Source: Flavobacteriales bacterium UBA974 | GTDB lineage: Bacteria; Bacteroidota; Bacteroidia; Flavobacteriales_D; Sanyastnellaceae | Reading direction: 5' to 3' | DNA length: 64,000 nt | Assembly (NCBI GenBank): GCA_002292405.1 | Contig: DBBW01000003.1 | Coordinates: 54,886 to 118,885, forward strand | Shown here: in pieces, positions 33,791 through 42,328 of the stretch | How positions within the stretch are numbered: position 1 is the stretch's first letter | Layout of the letters: each line of letters starts with the position of its first letter | Program-made: the position numbers and the translations under genes | Notes under the pieces: model-generated | The model's database searches: none | What the model was told of the DNA's origin: nothing | What the model saw: only the letters and a program-made list of their open reading frames with translations

Positions 33791-35230
33791 ATGGGTTTAA
33801 GATTAAGAATTTTTCTTGGGATGCTTGTCGTCGTCGTTGTGTCGCTGCTATCTACTGCGATAATTGCGTACGACTATTCAAAAAAGCAAGAAATTGCCTA
33901 TAACGACCAAAGACTTTTAAGAAAAGAATCCGCTCTAGGAAGGAGTATAGAATATGTAATATCAAGGCACGGAGGGGATTTACCCAAAGACAGCATTTCA
34001 ACTTTATTTACAGACCACATTTGCGAATTGGCAGATGTTCACGGTTTAGTATTTAGTCTTTATAGACCAGATGGCGTTTTAATCACCACCTCAGCAACCT
34101 TTACCGAAGAAAGGATACAGCCAGAGCTCGTTTTGAGTGATTCGATTACTTCTGTCTTAAAGTTGCTCGGCGATAGAGTGGTTGTGAATGAGAGAGATGG
34201 GTTGAATGAGGTAACTCGGGTATATTGGTTAGTAGTCAATAACACGAACTCACCATTGTTTATTGCAAATGCGCGATATAAACCACGACCACTTAACCAG
34301 GGAGGAATCCGTCCTTTTTTAGACCGCTTGGCTCCAGTATATTTCTTTCTTTTTATCGGTGCGATGTTTATTGCATATTTACTTGTGAGTTCAATTGTGC
34401 GGCCGTTGGGTTTATTGAAGTTGGAAATGTCAAAAGTTGACCCATTAAGCGATAGCTCCTCAGTTGAGCATGAGTGGAAAGATGAAATAGGCGCATTGGT
34501 TTTAGAATATAATTCACTTCTAGAGAAGCTAAGAGAAAGCCTCATTTCAAGAGCGAAAGATGAAAGGGAGGGTGCTTGGAGAGAGATGGCTCAACAAGTA
34601 GCCCATGAGATAAAAAACCCACTAACTCCCCTTAGACTTGGGATTCAACAACTCGATAGAGCTTGGAATGATCAAGCTGAAGATTTTCCTCAAAGAATAA
34701 AGAAATTCACATCAACAGCAATTTCTCAAATCGATGTTTTGTCTTCTATTGCAGAAGATTTTGCGCTTCTAGCGGTTGTAAGAGATGCGGAAATAAACAA
34801 AGTGGACATAATCGAAGCGGTAAATAATGCCGCTGGTCTGTATGGCGATTCAAACGTTTTAGTTGAGGTAAAAACAAAAAACCTGTTCGTAGAGGGAGAC
34901 TTAAGCCGACTGATTAGAGTATTTAACAATCTTATTGCAAATGCGTTAGATTCACTTTATGATGCAGGCTCTAAAAGCTTAGTTAAAATCGAAATTTTAG
35001 ATGACAGTAAATACGCCATTGTAAAAGTAACAGACCAAGGTCAAGGCATATCTAAAGAAAAACTAGAGAGAATATTTGAGCCAAGGTTTACAACTAAAAC
35101 CCACGGATTGGGATTAGGTTTAGCGATGGTGAAGAGCATCGTAGAGCAAACAAATGGCGAGGTGTCTGTTCAATCAGAAGAAGGCTCTGGAGCTGTCTTT
35201 ACAGTTAAATTACCGAAAGTGGGTATATAA
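33791..35230 (+). CDS. NtrY-like membrane sensor histidine kinase (orphan)
   Basis: A 479-residue kinase with membrane helices at about 4-26 and 183-204 flanking a periplasmic sensor domain of about 155 residues. A HAMP-like linker (SIVRPLGLLKLEMSKV) and a coiled stretch follow. The phosphoacceptor box is AQQVAHEIKNPLTPLRLGI (His272), in the NtrY-like form NPLTP. ATPase motifs FNNLIANALDSL, DQGQGISKEKL, FEPRFTTKTHG and GLGLAMVKSIV are intact. No response regulator is adjacent. It starts just after atpG, but whether it is part of that transcript is unknown. The 3' end overlaps the cyclase-family gene by 26 bp, tail to tail. Confidence 0.92.
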   Translation: MGLRLRIFLGMLVVVVVSLLSTAIIAYDYSKKQEIAYNDQRLLRKESALGRSIEYVISRHGGDLPKDSISTLFTDHICELADVHGLVFSLYRPDGVLITTSATFTEERIQPELVLSDSITSVLKLLGDRVVVNERDGLNEVTRVYWLVVNNTNSPLFIANARYKPRPLNQGGIRPFLDRLAPVYFFLFIGAMFIAYLLVSSIVRPLGLLKLEMSKVDPLSDSSSVEHEWKDEIGALVLEYNSLLEKLRESLISRAKDEREGAWREMAQQVAHEIKNPLTPLRLGIQQLDRAWNDQAEDFPQRIKKFTSTAISQIDVLSSIAEDFALLAVVRDAEINKVDIIEAVNNAAGLYGDSNVLVEVKTKNLFVEGDLSRLIRVFNNLIANALDSLYDAGSKSLVKIEILDDSKYAIVKVTDQGQGISKEKLERIFEPRFTTKTHGLGLGLAMVKSIVEQTNGEVSVQSEEGSGAVFTVKLPKVGI

Positions 35231-35981
35231 CAGGCCTGCTAGGGGACGCGTCAAGATCAAAAGGAGCTAGTTGTAAGTTCAGGGCATACAAGCCATCCTG
35301 AACCTCATTGGGAATAAAAACAAACTCAGTTATCGTAACCTCCGTTCGAGGAGCTTCAGGCACCCTAAAAAAAGCTCTGTGGCTTAACAAAGCTCCCCCA
35401 TCGATCTCTTTGTCTACAGAAGGTAAATCGACGAGCAGGTGTTCAACCCCTCTTTCAACAAGTTTGTCAGTAAAATCAGAATGAAGATATGTGGGATTCG
35501 TGTTAGCCCAATCCCTGCTTTTCTTACTTTCTCCATTGGGGAGTGTACGAAGTATCATCGCTTTCGGCAATTTTTCCTCTGTAAAGCCACCACCGGGTAA
35601 ATGTTCAATTGTTACGACTGAGTCACCTTGAATATTAGCGGGAGAGACTGTATGCAATAAACAAGGAATAAGAAGTGGCAATTGGATACAATGAATAGAT
35701 TCAGCTTCCTTAGTAATATGTCCCAAACATTCTGTATGCGTACCGTGACCATGAGGGTTGAAAGAAACATTTGTAAAGTTAACAGCCCCACCTCTAACAA
35801 CGCTCCCAACAAAACCTTCACCCTCTACAACATCAAACCGAGGTCTTCCCACATACCAGGCGGCAGGTCCTTCACCTAATCTGGGATCTCGAATAGGAAT
35901 ACTGATATCTATAGGTTGAGTTTGCTCAACACTATAGCTAACATTAGACCAACAAAAACTCACTTTCAAAGATGAATCCAT
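35205..35981 (-). CDS. Cyclase-family (kynurenine-formamidase-like) metal-dependent hydrolase
   Basis: A 258-residue enzyme of the cyclase/KynB superfamily. The metal-binding motif is HGHGTHTECLGH, matching HxGTHxD/ExxxH with Glu in the acidic position. The opening QPIDISIPIRD and the later HLLVDLPSVDKEIDGGALLSHRAFF (in parts: LLVDLPSVD, LLSHRAFF) are also family features. These enzymes hydrolyse N-formylkynurenine, isatin or polyketide-like amides; the substrate is not evident. No kynurenine pathway genes are near. Convergent overlap of 26 bp with the histidine kinase. Confidence 0.85.
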   Translation of the reverse strand: MDSSLKVSFCWSNVSYSVEQTQPIDISIPIRDPRLGEGPAAWYVGRPRFDVVEGEGFVGSVVRGGAVNFTNVSFNPHGHGTHTECLGHITKEAESIHCIQLPLLIPCLLHTVSPANIQGDSVVTIEHLPGGGFTEEKLPKAMILRTLPNGESKKSRDWANTNPTYLHSDFTDKLVERGVEHLLVDLPSVDKEIDGGALLSHRAFFRVPEAPRTEVTITEFVFIPNEVQDGLYALNLQLAPFDLDASPSRPVIYPLSVI

Positions 35982-35993
35982 AATGACAAGATA

Positions 35994-36025
35994 ATAAAAA
36001 AAGGCACCCCTAATGGGATGCCTTT
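35994..36025 (-). terminator. Rho-independent terminator of the barrel protein gene
   Basis: AAAGGCACCC (36000-36009) pairs with GGGaTGCCTTT (36015-36025) with one bulged A. On the minus strand a T-run (complement of 35996-36002) follows. It lies 24 nt past the stop at 36049. Confidence 0.85.
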
Positions 36026-36048
36026 CAATAATAAAAACAATTATAAAA

Positions 36049-36882
36049 TTAGTCGAATAGGAAACCTACTCTAAGTGCGCCATTGAAGACATTTCCAATT
36101 GTTGTATTAGAAACATGGTTAGGAGCAACATATAATTGGTCGTAGTAATCATAGAAGATTTCTCCCTCAACAACGTTAAAAGGAAGCTCACCTACAAAAC
36201 TATCAGCAATTTCTGCACCAGCTGTAGTTGGGTCAAAAGCACCGTTAAACTGAATATTAAACGCAGTTAAGTCACTGGTCCCAATTTCGTGATTGCCGAA
36301 AGACGACATTCCGAATCCAATCCCAGCTTCAAATCCAACATAAATAGCGTCAGAGAAGTAGTAGTCAGCACCGAAAAGAAGGTTTAAACCCATAGAGCTG
36401 TATGACTGCTTATTTGTAAGATCCCATACGATGTAAACATCAGGTTGACCTACGTTATCAAGATCGTTTGGTCCCCAAAACTCCATCTTATCAGAACGGC
36501 TACCCATCATGTAGTAAGCCTCAACACCGAAGTAAGGACTCAGATTATCTGTACCGTCAAAATGCATTTCGTAACCAGGAGCGATTCCGAAAACGGTTGT
36601 AGCTGATTCTAAGTTAAGCTGTGGGCTAACGGGGTCACCTAACATCTCACCCTCTTGGTAGAAAGCGTATGTATCAGAAGATGTTCCTACGGTTAGTGAT
36701 ACTCGGAAAGCAGCATCATCATCTAAGAAATTACGGTACTTAATTGTAGTTCCGTCAATAGGGCTATTGCCAAATGGCGAGAGGTTGACCTCTACGTTGT
36801 GCTCCCCACCCAACTGTTTTTGCGCTTGAGCACTTGTGAAAACTAGCGAACAAATCGCCAGCGTGAACATTAGTCTTTTCAT
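36049..36882 (-). CDS. Outer-membrane beta-barrel protein (OmpA/OprF-barrel-like)
   Basis: A 277-residue secreted protein with a clear Sec signal (FTSAQAQ) and alternating beta-strand pattern throughout. It has LGGEHNVEVNLSPFG at the start and many aromatic strand ends. The last strand is GALRVGFLFD, the usual outer-membrane barrel finish (Phe near the C-terminus). About 8-10 strands fit the length. No peptidoglycan-binding domain. The gene stands alone, with a strong terminator after it and 196 bp of upstream AT-rich sequence. Probable structural or porin-like protein; specificity unknown. Confidence 0.82.
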   Translation of the reverse strand: MKRLMFTLAICSLVFTSAQAQKQLGGEHNVEVNLSPFGNSPIDGTTIKYRNFLDDDAAFRVSLTVGTSSDTYAFYQEGEMLGDPVSPQLNLESATTVFGIAPGYEMHFDGTDNLSPYFGVEAYYMMGSRSDKMEFWGPNDLDNVGQPDVYIVWDLTNKQSYSSMGLNLLFGADYYFSDAIYVGFEAGIGFGMSSFGNHEIGTSDLTAFNIQFNGAFDPTTAGAEIADSFVGELPFNVVEGEIFYDYYDQLYVAPNHVSNTTIGNVFNGALRVGFLFD

Positions 36883-37058
36883 ATCCTAAATATTAAGGTT
36901 TCAGATTTCAAAGCGCAAGTACGTGAATACTTTCTTAATATCAGCCATTTTAACGTTCTGAACATTAACTTTTATATTGTTAATAACGCGTCAGTAACAC
37001 ATTAACTTCTGATTTTCAATAAATTAACAACCGTCATGATATTAGATAACAATTTAAA

Positions 37059-37076
37059 AAATCTAAAAAAAGATTT
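37059..37076 (-). terminator. Weak AT-rich terminator after glmS
   Basis: AAATCT (37059-37064) pairs with AGATTT (37071-37076) just past the glmS stop, with a T-rich tail on the minus strand. The AT-only stem makes this a tentative call. No glmS ribozyme features are visible. Confidence 0.3.
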
Positions 37077-37078
37077 AC

Positions 37079-38938
37079 CTACTCTACGGTTACGCTTTTT
37101 GCAAGATTTCTGGGCTGGTCAACATTACAACCACGTAAAACAGCAATTTTATAACTTAACAGCTGAAGAGGAATAGAGGTTAGCAATGGAGAAAGCGATG
37201 GATCACATTCAGGAATGGTTATCACGTAATCAGCAAGCGCGGAAGCCGCTTTGTCACCTTCAGTAACAACCACAACTAAGCGACCACCTCTTGCTTTTAC
37301 TTCTTGAATATTACTAACAACCTTTTCATAAACATCATCCTTTGGGGCGATAAAAATAACAGGAAGGCTTTCATCAATTAGCGCTATAGGTCCGTGCTTC
37401 ATTTCCGCTGCAGGATAGCCTTCAGCATGTATGTAGCTAATTTCTTTTAGCTTAAGAGCTCCTTCAAGCGCGACGGGGAATTGGTAACCCCTCCCTAAGT
37501 AAAGAGCGTTGGCTGATTCTGCAAATTCATTAGCGAATGCGTAAATAAGATCAGCTTGTTTAAGGACAGATTCGACTAATTCGGGAATTCCATTTAATTC
37601 TGTGATTAACCTTAAGAATCGCTCCCTTGGCAACCGGCCCTTTTTAACTCCAACATGAAGAGCTATCAACATTAAAACAGCAATCTGAGAGGTAAAAGCC
37701 TTGGTGGATGCAACACCAATTTCTGGGCCTGCGTGTGTATATGCGCCACTGTGAGCTTCTCGCGTTATACTTGAACCCACGACATTACACAAACCGAAAA
37801 TATGAGCTCCTGCGTCCTTAGCGGTTTTAATAGCGGCTAAGGTGTCTGCTGTTTCACCACTTTGTGAGATTGCGATCACAATGTCATCTTCTCTAATTAC
37901 AGGGTTTCGATATCTAAATTCGGAAGCATATTCAACCTCTACAGGTATACGAGTGTAGTCCTCAAATAAATATTCCGCAACCAGTCCAGCGTGCCAGCTT
38001 GTACCACAAGCCAGTATAATAATACGAGATGCATTTTCCCATTTCTCCCAATGATCATCAACCCCTGCGATTCTAACCCTTCCTTTCTTCAAATTAATCC
38101 GGCCTCTCAATGAATCACGAATAGACCTCGGCTGCTCAAAGATTTCCTTGAGCATAAAATGCTCATAACCACCTTTTTCGAGGGATTCAATCTCTAATTC
38201 TAAAGCCTGTACTTGAGGAGTAACCTTTAAGTTTGAAATTGTTTTTATTCGAAGACCGTTATCTAATTCTAAAGATGCAATTTCTTCATCTTTTAAGTAA
38301 ACTACATTTTTTGTGTAAGGTACTATTGGTGTAGCGTCAGAGGCGGCATAATAAGCACCATCCTCACCCAACCCTATTACAAGAGGAGATGACCTTCGAG
38401 CCGCGATTAATTTTGTTGGATTATCCTTATCGATGACAACAATGGCATAGGCGCCCACAACTTGATTTAAGGCTGCTCTAACAGCATCAAACAATTCCAG
38501 TTCACCATTGGTCATAACCTCTTCAATTAGGTGAACTAAAACTTCAGAGTCAGTATCACTTAGCAAGGCATGTCCCCTATTGTGTAATGTTTCTTTTATT
38601 AAGGTATAATTCTCAATAATACCATTGTGAACTAAAGCTATACGGTTTGATTCAGCTCTGTGAGGATGAGCATTTATATCATTCGGTGGACCGTGTGTTG
38701 CCCAACGCGTGTGACCAATAGCAACGGTGCTTGTAAACGCTTCTTCACCAATATGATCAAGTAGATCACTTACTTTACCTTTCTTTTTTTTTATTACGAG
38801 TTTATTGCCACGATTTCCATCAGACTCAATAAGAGCTATACCAGAGCTGTCATACCCTCGGTACTCAAGGCGTTTAAGGCCATTAATTACAATAGGTAAG
38901 GCGGGTTTGGGTCCGATATAAGCTACAATTCCACACAT
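37079..38938 (-). CDS. glmS: Glutamine-fructose-6-phosphate aminotransferase (isomerizing)
   Basis: A 619-residue enzyme making glucosamine-6-phosphate from fructose-6-phosphate and glutamine, the entry to amino-sugar and cell-wall synthesis. The N-terminal Ntn glutaminase starts MCGIVAYIG with the nucleophilic Cys and has HTRWATHGPPNDINAHPH-type residues (here HTRWATHG, NAHPH). Two SIS domains follow, with CGTSWHAG, SQSGETADT and ASTKAFTSQ. The C-terminus LAKSVTVE is the family end. It lies 31 nt after DUF4270 in the operon GlgA-like / DUF4270 / glmS. Confidence 0.98.
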   Translation of the reverse strand: MCGIVAYIGPKPALPIVINGLKRLEYRGYDSSGIALIESDGNRGNKLVIKKKKGKVSDLLDHIGEEAFTSTVAIGHTRWATHGPPNDINAHPHRAESNRIALVHNGIIENYTLIKETLHNRGHALLSDTDSEVLVHLIEEVMTNGELELFDAVRAALNQVVGAYAIVVIDKDNPTKLIAARRSSPLVIGLGEDGAYYAASDATPIVPYTKNVVYLKDEEIASLELDNGLRIKTISNLKVTPQVQALELEIESLEKGGYEHFMLKEIFEQPRSIRDSLRGRINLKKGRVRIAGVDDHWEKWENASRIIILACGTSWHAGLVAEYLFEDYTRIPVEVEYASEFRYRNPVIREDDIVIAISQSGETADTLAAIKTAKDAGAHIFGLCNVVGSSITREAHSGAYTHAGPEIGVASTKAFTSQIAVLMLIALHVGVKKGRLPRERFLRLITELNGIPELVESVLKQADLIYAFANEFAESANALYLGRGYQFPVALEGALKLKEISYIHAEGYPAAEMKHGPIALIDESLPVIFIAPKDDVYEKVVSNIQEVKARGGRLVVVVTEGDKAASALADYVITIPECDPSLSPLLTSIPLQLLSYKIAVLRGCNVDQPRNLAKSVTVE

Positions 38939-38969
38939 ATTTTTCAGCTAAAATTTTTACGAAACTAAC

Positions 38970-40337
38970 CTAATGGCTGTAAGTAATTACAAGACGTGGA
39001 CGCTTTTCTTCTACACTGGTTCCATTTAGCACGACTCCTTGAATAGAAATCCCCGCTCTACTTGACACGATATAAAATGGAGGGATGGGGTTTTCTGGAG
39101 AAAAATTTCCGTAATAAGTCCCCGAACTTCTATTTAGGAGATGCTGTATGCTTCTAGAGATGTTAAAGCGATAACTTTTGTTTTGAGAATCATAATACCC
39201 ATCAATATTAACCCCCAAACTCATTTGATCAGCTGTTGATATTGGACTCCCTTCCGGATTTTCAGTTAAAATATAAAGCTGCTCTTGAGGAGGATATCTT
39301 GAGTCAAAATAAGAATCATCTAGCGTAATAATTAACTCAGCTTTCTGAATCGCACAACCCAAGGATACAGTATCTCCCGATTCCGTGATAGAATCGTTTA
39401 TAGACTCTAAGAAGGGTATTTTTAGATGTGTCTTTAACCCAGCGCCTGACATTATGTAAAGAGATCTGCTTCCGTCTACAAATACAGAATCATTAACGGG
39501 TGAGTTTAAACTAGACAGTGCAGCGACATAATCCTGAGAAAACATATTTACCCTCGCGCTAAGCGGTGAGATAATAAAATCGTAAAAAGAAGTGTCGGTA
39601 TCATTGTGATAGTGTAGTCTCATCAAGCTAAGCCCAGATGAGATATCTATGCCAGCAGCACCTACACCATCTCCTTGTGTAGAAACGACTATCCCAGGGA
39701 AGAAGTCTAACCAAGACTCATTGTTGCTAAAAACGGAGGTGTCTTGATTTAAAATTGATTGGCCTAATGCGGGTTTAAGGTTCAACCTAATTTGAGACAC
39801 GATCGTATCCTCATCTATAATAAGATCATCTGATGGGTTTAGAGAAATTTCACCTTGAAACTCATCATTTAGGATTTCGTGAGTTACTTCTGGGTTAAAG
39901 TTAGAGTAATAAGTTGAATCGAGAGAAATAGAATCAGCCAATTGTTGAACCAGAAGACTTTGTGGGTTGAGTTGGCCATATGTATCGCCTGTGAAGCGCA
40001 AGCTGAGAAAAAGACTATCAACTTGGGGATTTGTTCCGAAGTTTACACCCGGAGCGCTCAATCGCAATTGAGTTGCAAAACCTGCAGTAGTCCAACCTAT
40101 TCTTGGTTGGAAAACACGCCCCAAGACAGCGGTACTCAACTCGTCGGTTTCAAGGGAGTCCTCTCTAACAGTGAATATTTCAAGAGTGAGCGTGTCTGTA
40201 GTGACTAAGTCAAGAAGATCGGTTTCAGGCTGTAATCCCAATCCTATAGAAGATTCCGGCTTTAGGCATCCCGTAAAAAGAACAATGCAACATAAAAATA
40301 ATAAAAACGCAATTTTGACACTAAAAAGATGCTTCAT
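38970..40337 (-). CDS. DUF4270-family lipoprotein
   Basis: A 455-residue lipoprotein (lipobox LFTGC, Cys24). The mature start ESSIGLGLQPETDLLDL and the block STAVLGRVFQPRIGWTTAGFATQL (in parts: STAVLGRVF, GWTTAGFATQLR) are marks of DUF4270, a family of Bacteroidota lipoproteins of unknown function. The rest is beta-rich, with PRLVITYSH at the end. I recall it next to glmS and the glycogen-synthase-like gene in many Flavobacteriia. Transcribed between those two genes here; 27 and 31 nt gaps. Confidence 0.87.
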   Translation of the reverse strand: MKHLFSVKIAFLLFLCCIVLFTGCLKPESSIGLGLQPETDLLDLVTTDTLTLEIFTVREDSLETDELSTAVLGRVFQPRIGWTTAGFATQLRLSAPGVNFGTNPQVDSLFLSLRFTGDTYGQLNPQSLLVQQLADSISLDSTYYSNFNPEVTHEILNDEFQGEISLNPSDDLIIDEDTIVSQIRLNLKPALGQSILNQDTSVFSNNESWLDFFPGIVVSTQGDGVGAAGIDISSGLSLMRLHYHNDTDTSFYDFIISPLSARVNMFSQDYVAALSSLNSPVNDSVFVDGSRSLYIMSGAGLKTHLKIPFLESINDSITESGDTVSLGCAIQKAELIITLDDSYFDSRYPPQEQLYILTENPEGSPISTADQMSLGVNIDGYYDSQNKSYRFNISRSIQHLLNRSSGTYYGNFSPENPIPPFYIVSSRAGISIQGVVLNGTSVEEKRPRLVITYSH

Positions 40338-40364
40338 TAATTGTCGAGAATGTTTTTATTAACC

Positions 40365-41189
40365 CTATATAACCTCAGTTTCAACACCGATCACCTCATC
40401 GTAGAATGAGTTTATCTCTGCGAGATACCCCTCGTTTCCAGGAAATTTTAAAACCGGAACGTCAGAGGCGTTAATTTGATCGAGAGTCTCTTCATCTAAA
40501 TCTTCAGAAGCAGCTATAATTGCGTCAGCATTTTCAATAGCGATAGCATTCATGTTATTGAAGGTAGGATGATTAATTGTTTCTGCTTGATCAGATGGGA
40601 TTCCATCAAGAACAATTTTATCCGCCATTCTTTGATCTAATTTACCATCGAATCCCTCATCATAGATGCTGCAAACAATCTTGCTATTCGCGAAGTAAGG
40701 ATCGTCTTTGTAATTGTTTTTAAGATAAAGAGGTAGAAGGTTGGCCATCCATCCATGACAATGGATAATATCGGGAGCCCAACCAAGCTTTCTGACAGTT
40801 TCTAAAACACCACGAACAAAGAAAATAGCTCGAACATCAGAGTCGCTAAACAACTCATCATTAGAATCATAAAGGACAGCCTTACGCTTAAATAAATCAT
40901 CGTTATCGATGAAGTATACTTGCATTCTTGCAGTGGGGATTGACGCAACCTTAATAATTAGAGGATGATCAACATCATCAATATTTAAATTCATCCCCGA
41001 AAGCCGAATCACCTCATGAAGTTGATGCCGTCTCTCATTAATTTTTCCAAACCGTGGCATAAACACTCGTATTTCCCTATCCTTGTCACTAGCTCCCTGA
41101 GGAAGATGTCTAGATATCGAGCTCATCGGAGTTTCTGGGAGGAAAGGAACTAAGTGCTGGGATACGTATAAAATTCGTTTTTTGCTCAT
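40365..41189 (-). CDS. Glycogen/starch-synthase-like protein, catalytic N-terminal domain only
   Basis: From the ATG at 41189 (MSKKRILYVSQ) a protein of 274 residues resembling the first Rossmann domain of family 5 glycosyltransferases (PDIIHCHGWMANLLPLYL is the GT5 motif). The second, nucleotide-sugar-binding domain is absent. The ADP-glucose KxGGL loop of true glycogen synthases is replaced by PMSSISRHLP, so synthase activity is doubtful. This half-length form is one I recall as conserved in Bacteroidota beside panC. The open frame upstream to 41261 would run through the promoter at 41221, so the shorter start is chosen. First gene of the operon with DUF4270 and glmS. Confidence 0.85.
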   Translation of the reverse strand: MSKKRILYVSQHLVPFLPETPMSSISRHLPQGASDKDREIRVFMPRFGKINERRHQLHEVIRLSGMNLNIDDVDHPLIIKVASIPTARMQVYFIDNDDLFKRKAVLYDSNDELFSDSDVRAIFFVRGVLETVRKLGWAPDIIHCHGWMANLLPLYLKNNYKDDPYFANSKIVCSIYDEGFDGKLDQRMADKIVLDGIPSDQAETINHPTFNNMNAIAIENADAIIAASEDLDEETLDQINASDVPVLKFPGNEGYLAEINSFYDEVIGVETEVI

Positions 41190-41220
41190 AGTTATTGCTC
41201 TCTTCAGATTGGACGAACAA

Positions 41221-41228
41221 CAAATATA
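41221..41228 (-). promoter_or_regulatory. -7 promoter box (TATATTTG) of the GlgA-like/DUF4270/glmS operon
   Basis: The minus strand reads TATATTTG, matching TAnnTTTG, 31 nt upstream of the ATG at 41189. A TTGG is found at about the -33 position. It supports the shorter start of the first gene. Confidence 0.65.
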
Positions 41229-41291
41229 GCTATTTTTACGGTAAATTCCAAGTAAATCCAAAGGTTTCAGGCCTGGAGATTTTGATAAAAA

Positions 41292-42134
41292 ATGATAATA
41301 CTTAAGTCGACAATAGAATTAAATAACTGGTTTATAGAAAATATAAATGAGTTCGGGGAGAACATGGGGTTTGTTCCTACAATGGGAGCGCTGCATAAGG
41401 GCCATGCATCATTAATTGAGAAAGCATCAAGGGAGTGTCAAATTGTGGTGGTTAGTATTCTGGTAAATCCCACTCAATTCAATGAAAAAGCAGACTTGGA
41501 GTCCTACCCAAGGGATTTAGATAATGATGTAATTGTTGCTGAAAAAGCTGGCGCCACGATTTTATTTACCCCCACACCTAAAGATATTTATGGAGGGACG
41601 CCCTATGCTGAACCAGTTGATTACGGATTGATAACTTCAACCTTTGAAGGCCTTAGCAGGCAAGGCCATTTTGACGGAGTTGTGTCCGTAGTTGACAAAT
41701 TGTTTTTAGCGGTAAAGCCAAACAGAGCTTATTTTGGCTCCAAAGACTTACAACAAGTAGCTGTAGTGGAAAAGATGTCAAGTGAAAGACATCCTAAGAT
41801 TAAGATTGTCAGTTGTGATCTCATAAGAGATGAAAATGGCCTTGCGCTAAGCTCAAGAAATATCAGGTTATCGGATGCAGGCATTCTTGTAGCCCAAAAC
41901 ATCTCACAAGAACTTCAAATAGTTGCGGAAAGAGTTAAAGAGGGTAGGGATGTGATTGACTCGGTTGAGATTGCTAAGCAAAACTTGAAAAACGTAGAAG
42001 GTTTAGAACTTGAATATATTAGCGGTGTGAACGATCAAACGTTTTCGATAAGCACAGAGAATAGAGGTTGGTCACATATTATTATTGCGGCAAGAGTCGA
42101 AGGTGTAAGACTGATAGACAATATTGAATTGTAA
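41292..42134 (+). CDS. panC: Pantoate-beta-alanine ligase
   Basis: A 280-residue pantothenate synthetase joining pantoate and beta-alanine with ATP, the last step to vitamin B5. The HIGH-like motif MGFVPTMGALHKGHASLI is exact, and SILVNPTQFNEKADLESYPR and the KMSKS-like SSRNIRLS are present (ALSSRNIRLS). Divergent from the GlgA-like gene over 102 bp. tatA follows after 29 nt. panB and panD are not in the window. Confidence 0.97.
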   Translation: MIILKSTIELNNWFIENINEFGENMGFVPTMGALHKGHASLIEKASRECQIVVVSILVNPTQFNEKADLESYPRDLDNDVIVAEKAGATILFTPTPKDIYGGTPYAEPVDYGLITSTFEGLSRQGHFDGVVSVVDKLFLAVKPNRAYFGSKDLQQVAVVEKMSSERHPKIKIVSCDLIRDENGLALSSRNIRLSDAGILVAQNISQELQIVAERVKEGRDVIDSVEIAKQNLKNVEGLELEYISGVNDQTFSISTENRGWSHIIIAARVEGVRLIDNIEL

Positions 42135-42163
42135 GTTGTAACTTTGTAGTAAATTAAAAAGTC

Positions 42164-42328
42164 ATGGGTATAGGTGCTCCTCAATTAATTCTCATTGCCC
42201 TTGTGGTGTTGTTGCTTTTCGGTGGTCGTAAAATACCTGAGCTTATGAGAGGTTTAGGTCAAGGCGTAAAAGAATTCAAAAACGCAACAAACGACAAGAA
42301 GAAAGACGACGAAAAAAAAGATAAGTGA
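42164..42328 (+). CDS. tatA: Sec-independent translocase subunit TatA/E
   Basis: A short gene of 54 codons. The protein starts MGIGAPQLILIALVVLLLF, one membrane helix, followed by the invariant hinge FGGRKIPELMRGLGQGVKEF, an amphipathic helix (shown in the two overlapping parts). A Lys/Asp-rich tail (KKKDDEKKDK) completes a typical TatA. TatA forms the size-variable pore of the twin-arginine pathway with TatC, which is not nearby. The stop codon overlaps the GTG start of the lytic transglycosylase gene. Confidence 0.93.
   Translation: MGIGAPQLILIALVVLLLFGGRKIPELMRGLGQGVKEFKNATNDKKKDDEKKDK

Noticed and set aside
36883-37078. Possible glmS ribozyme or riboswitch near glmS
   Set aside because: This sequence is downstream of glmS, and no ribozyme core is visible; upstream of glmS there are only 31 nt.
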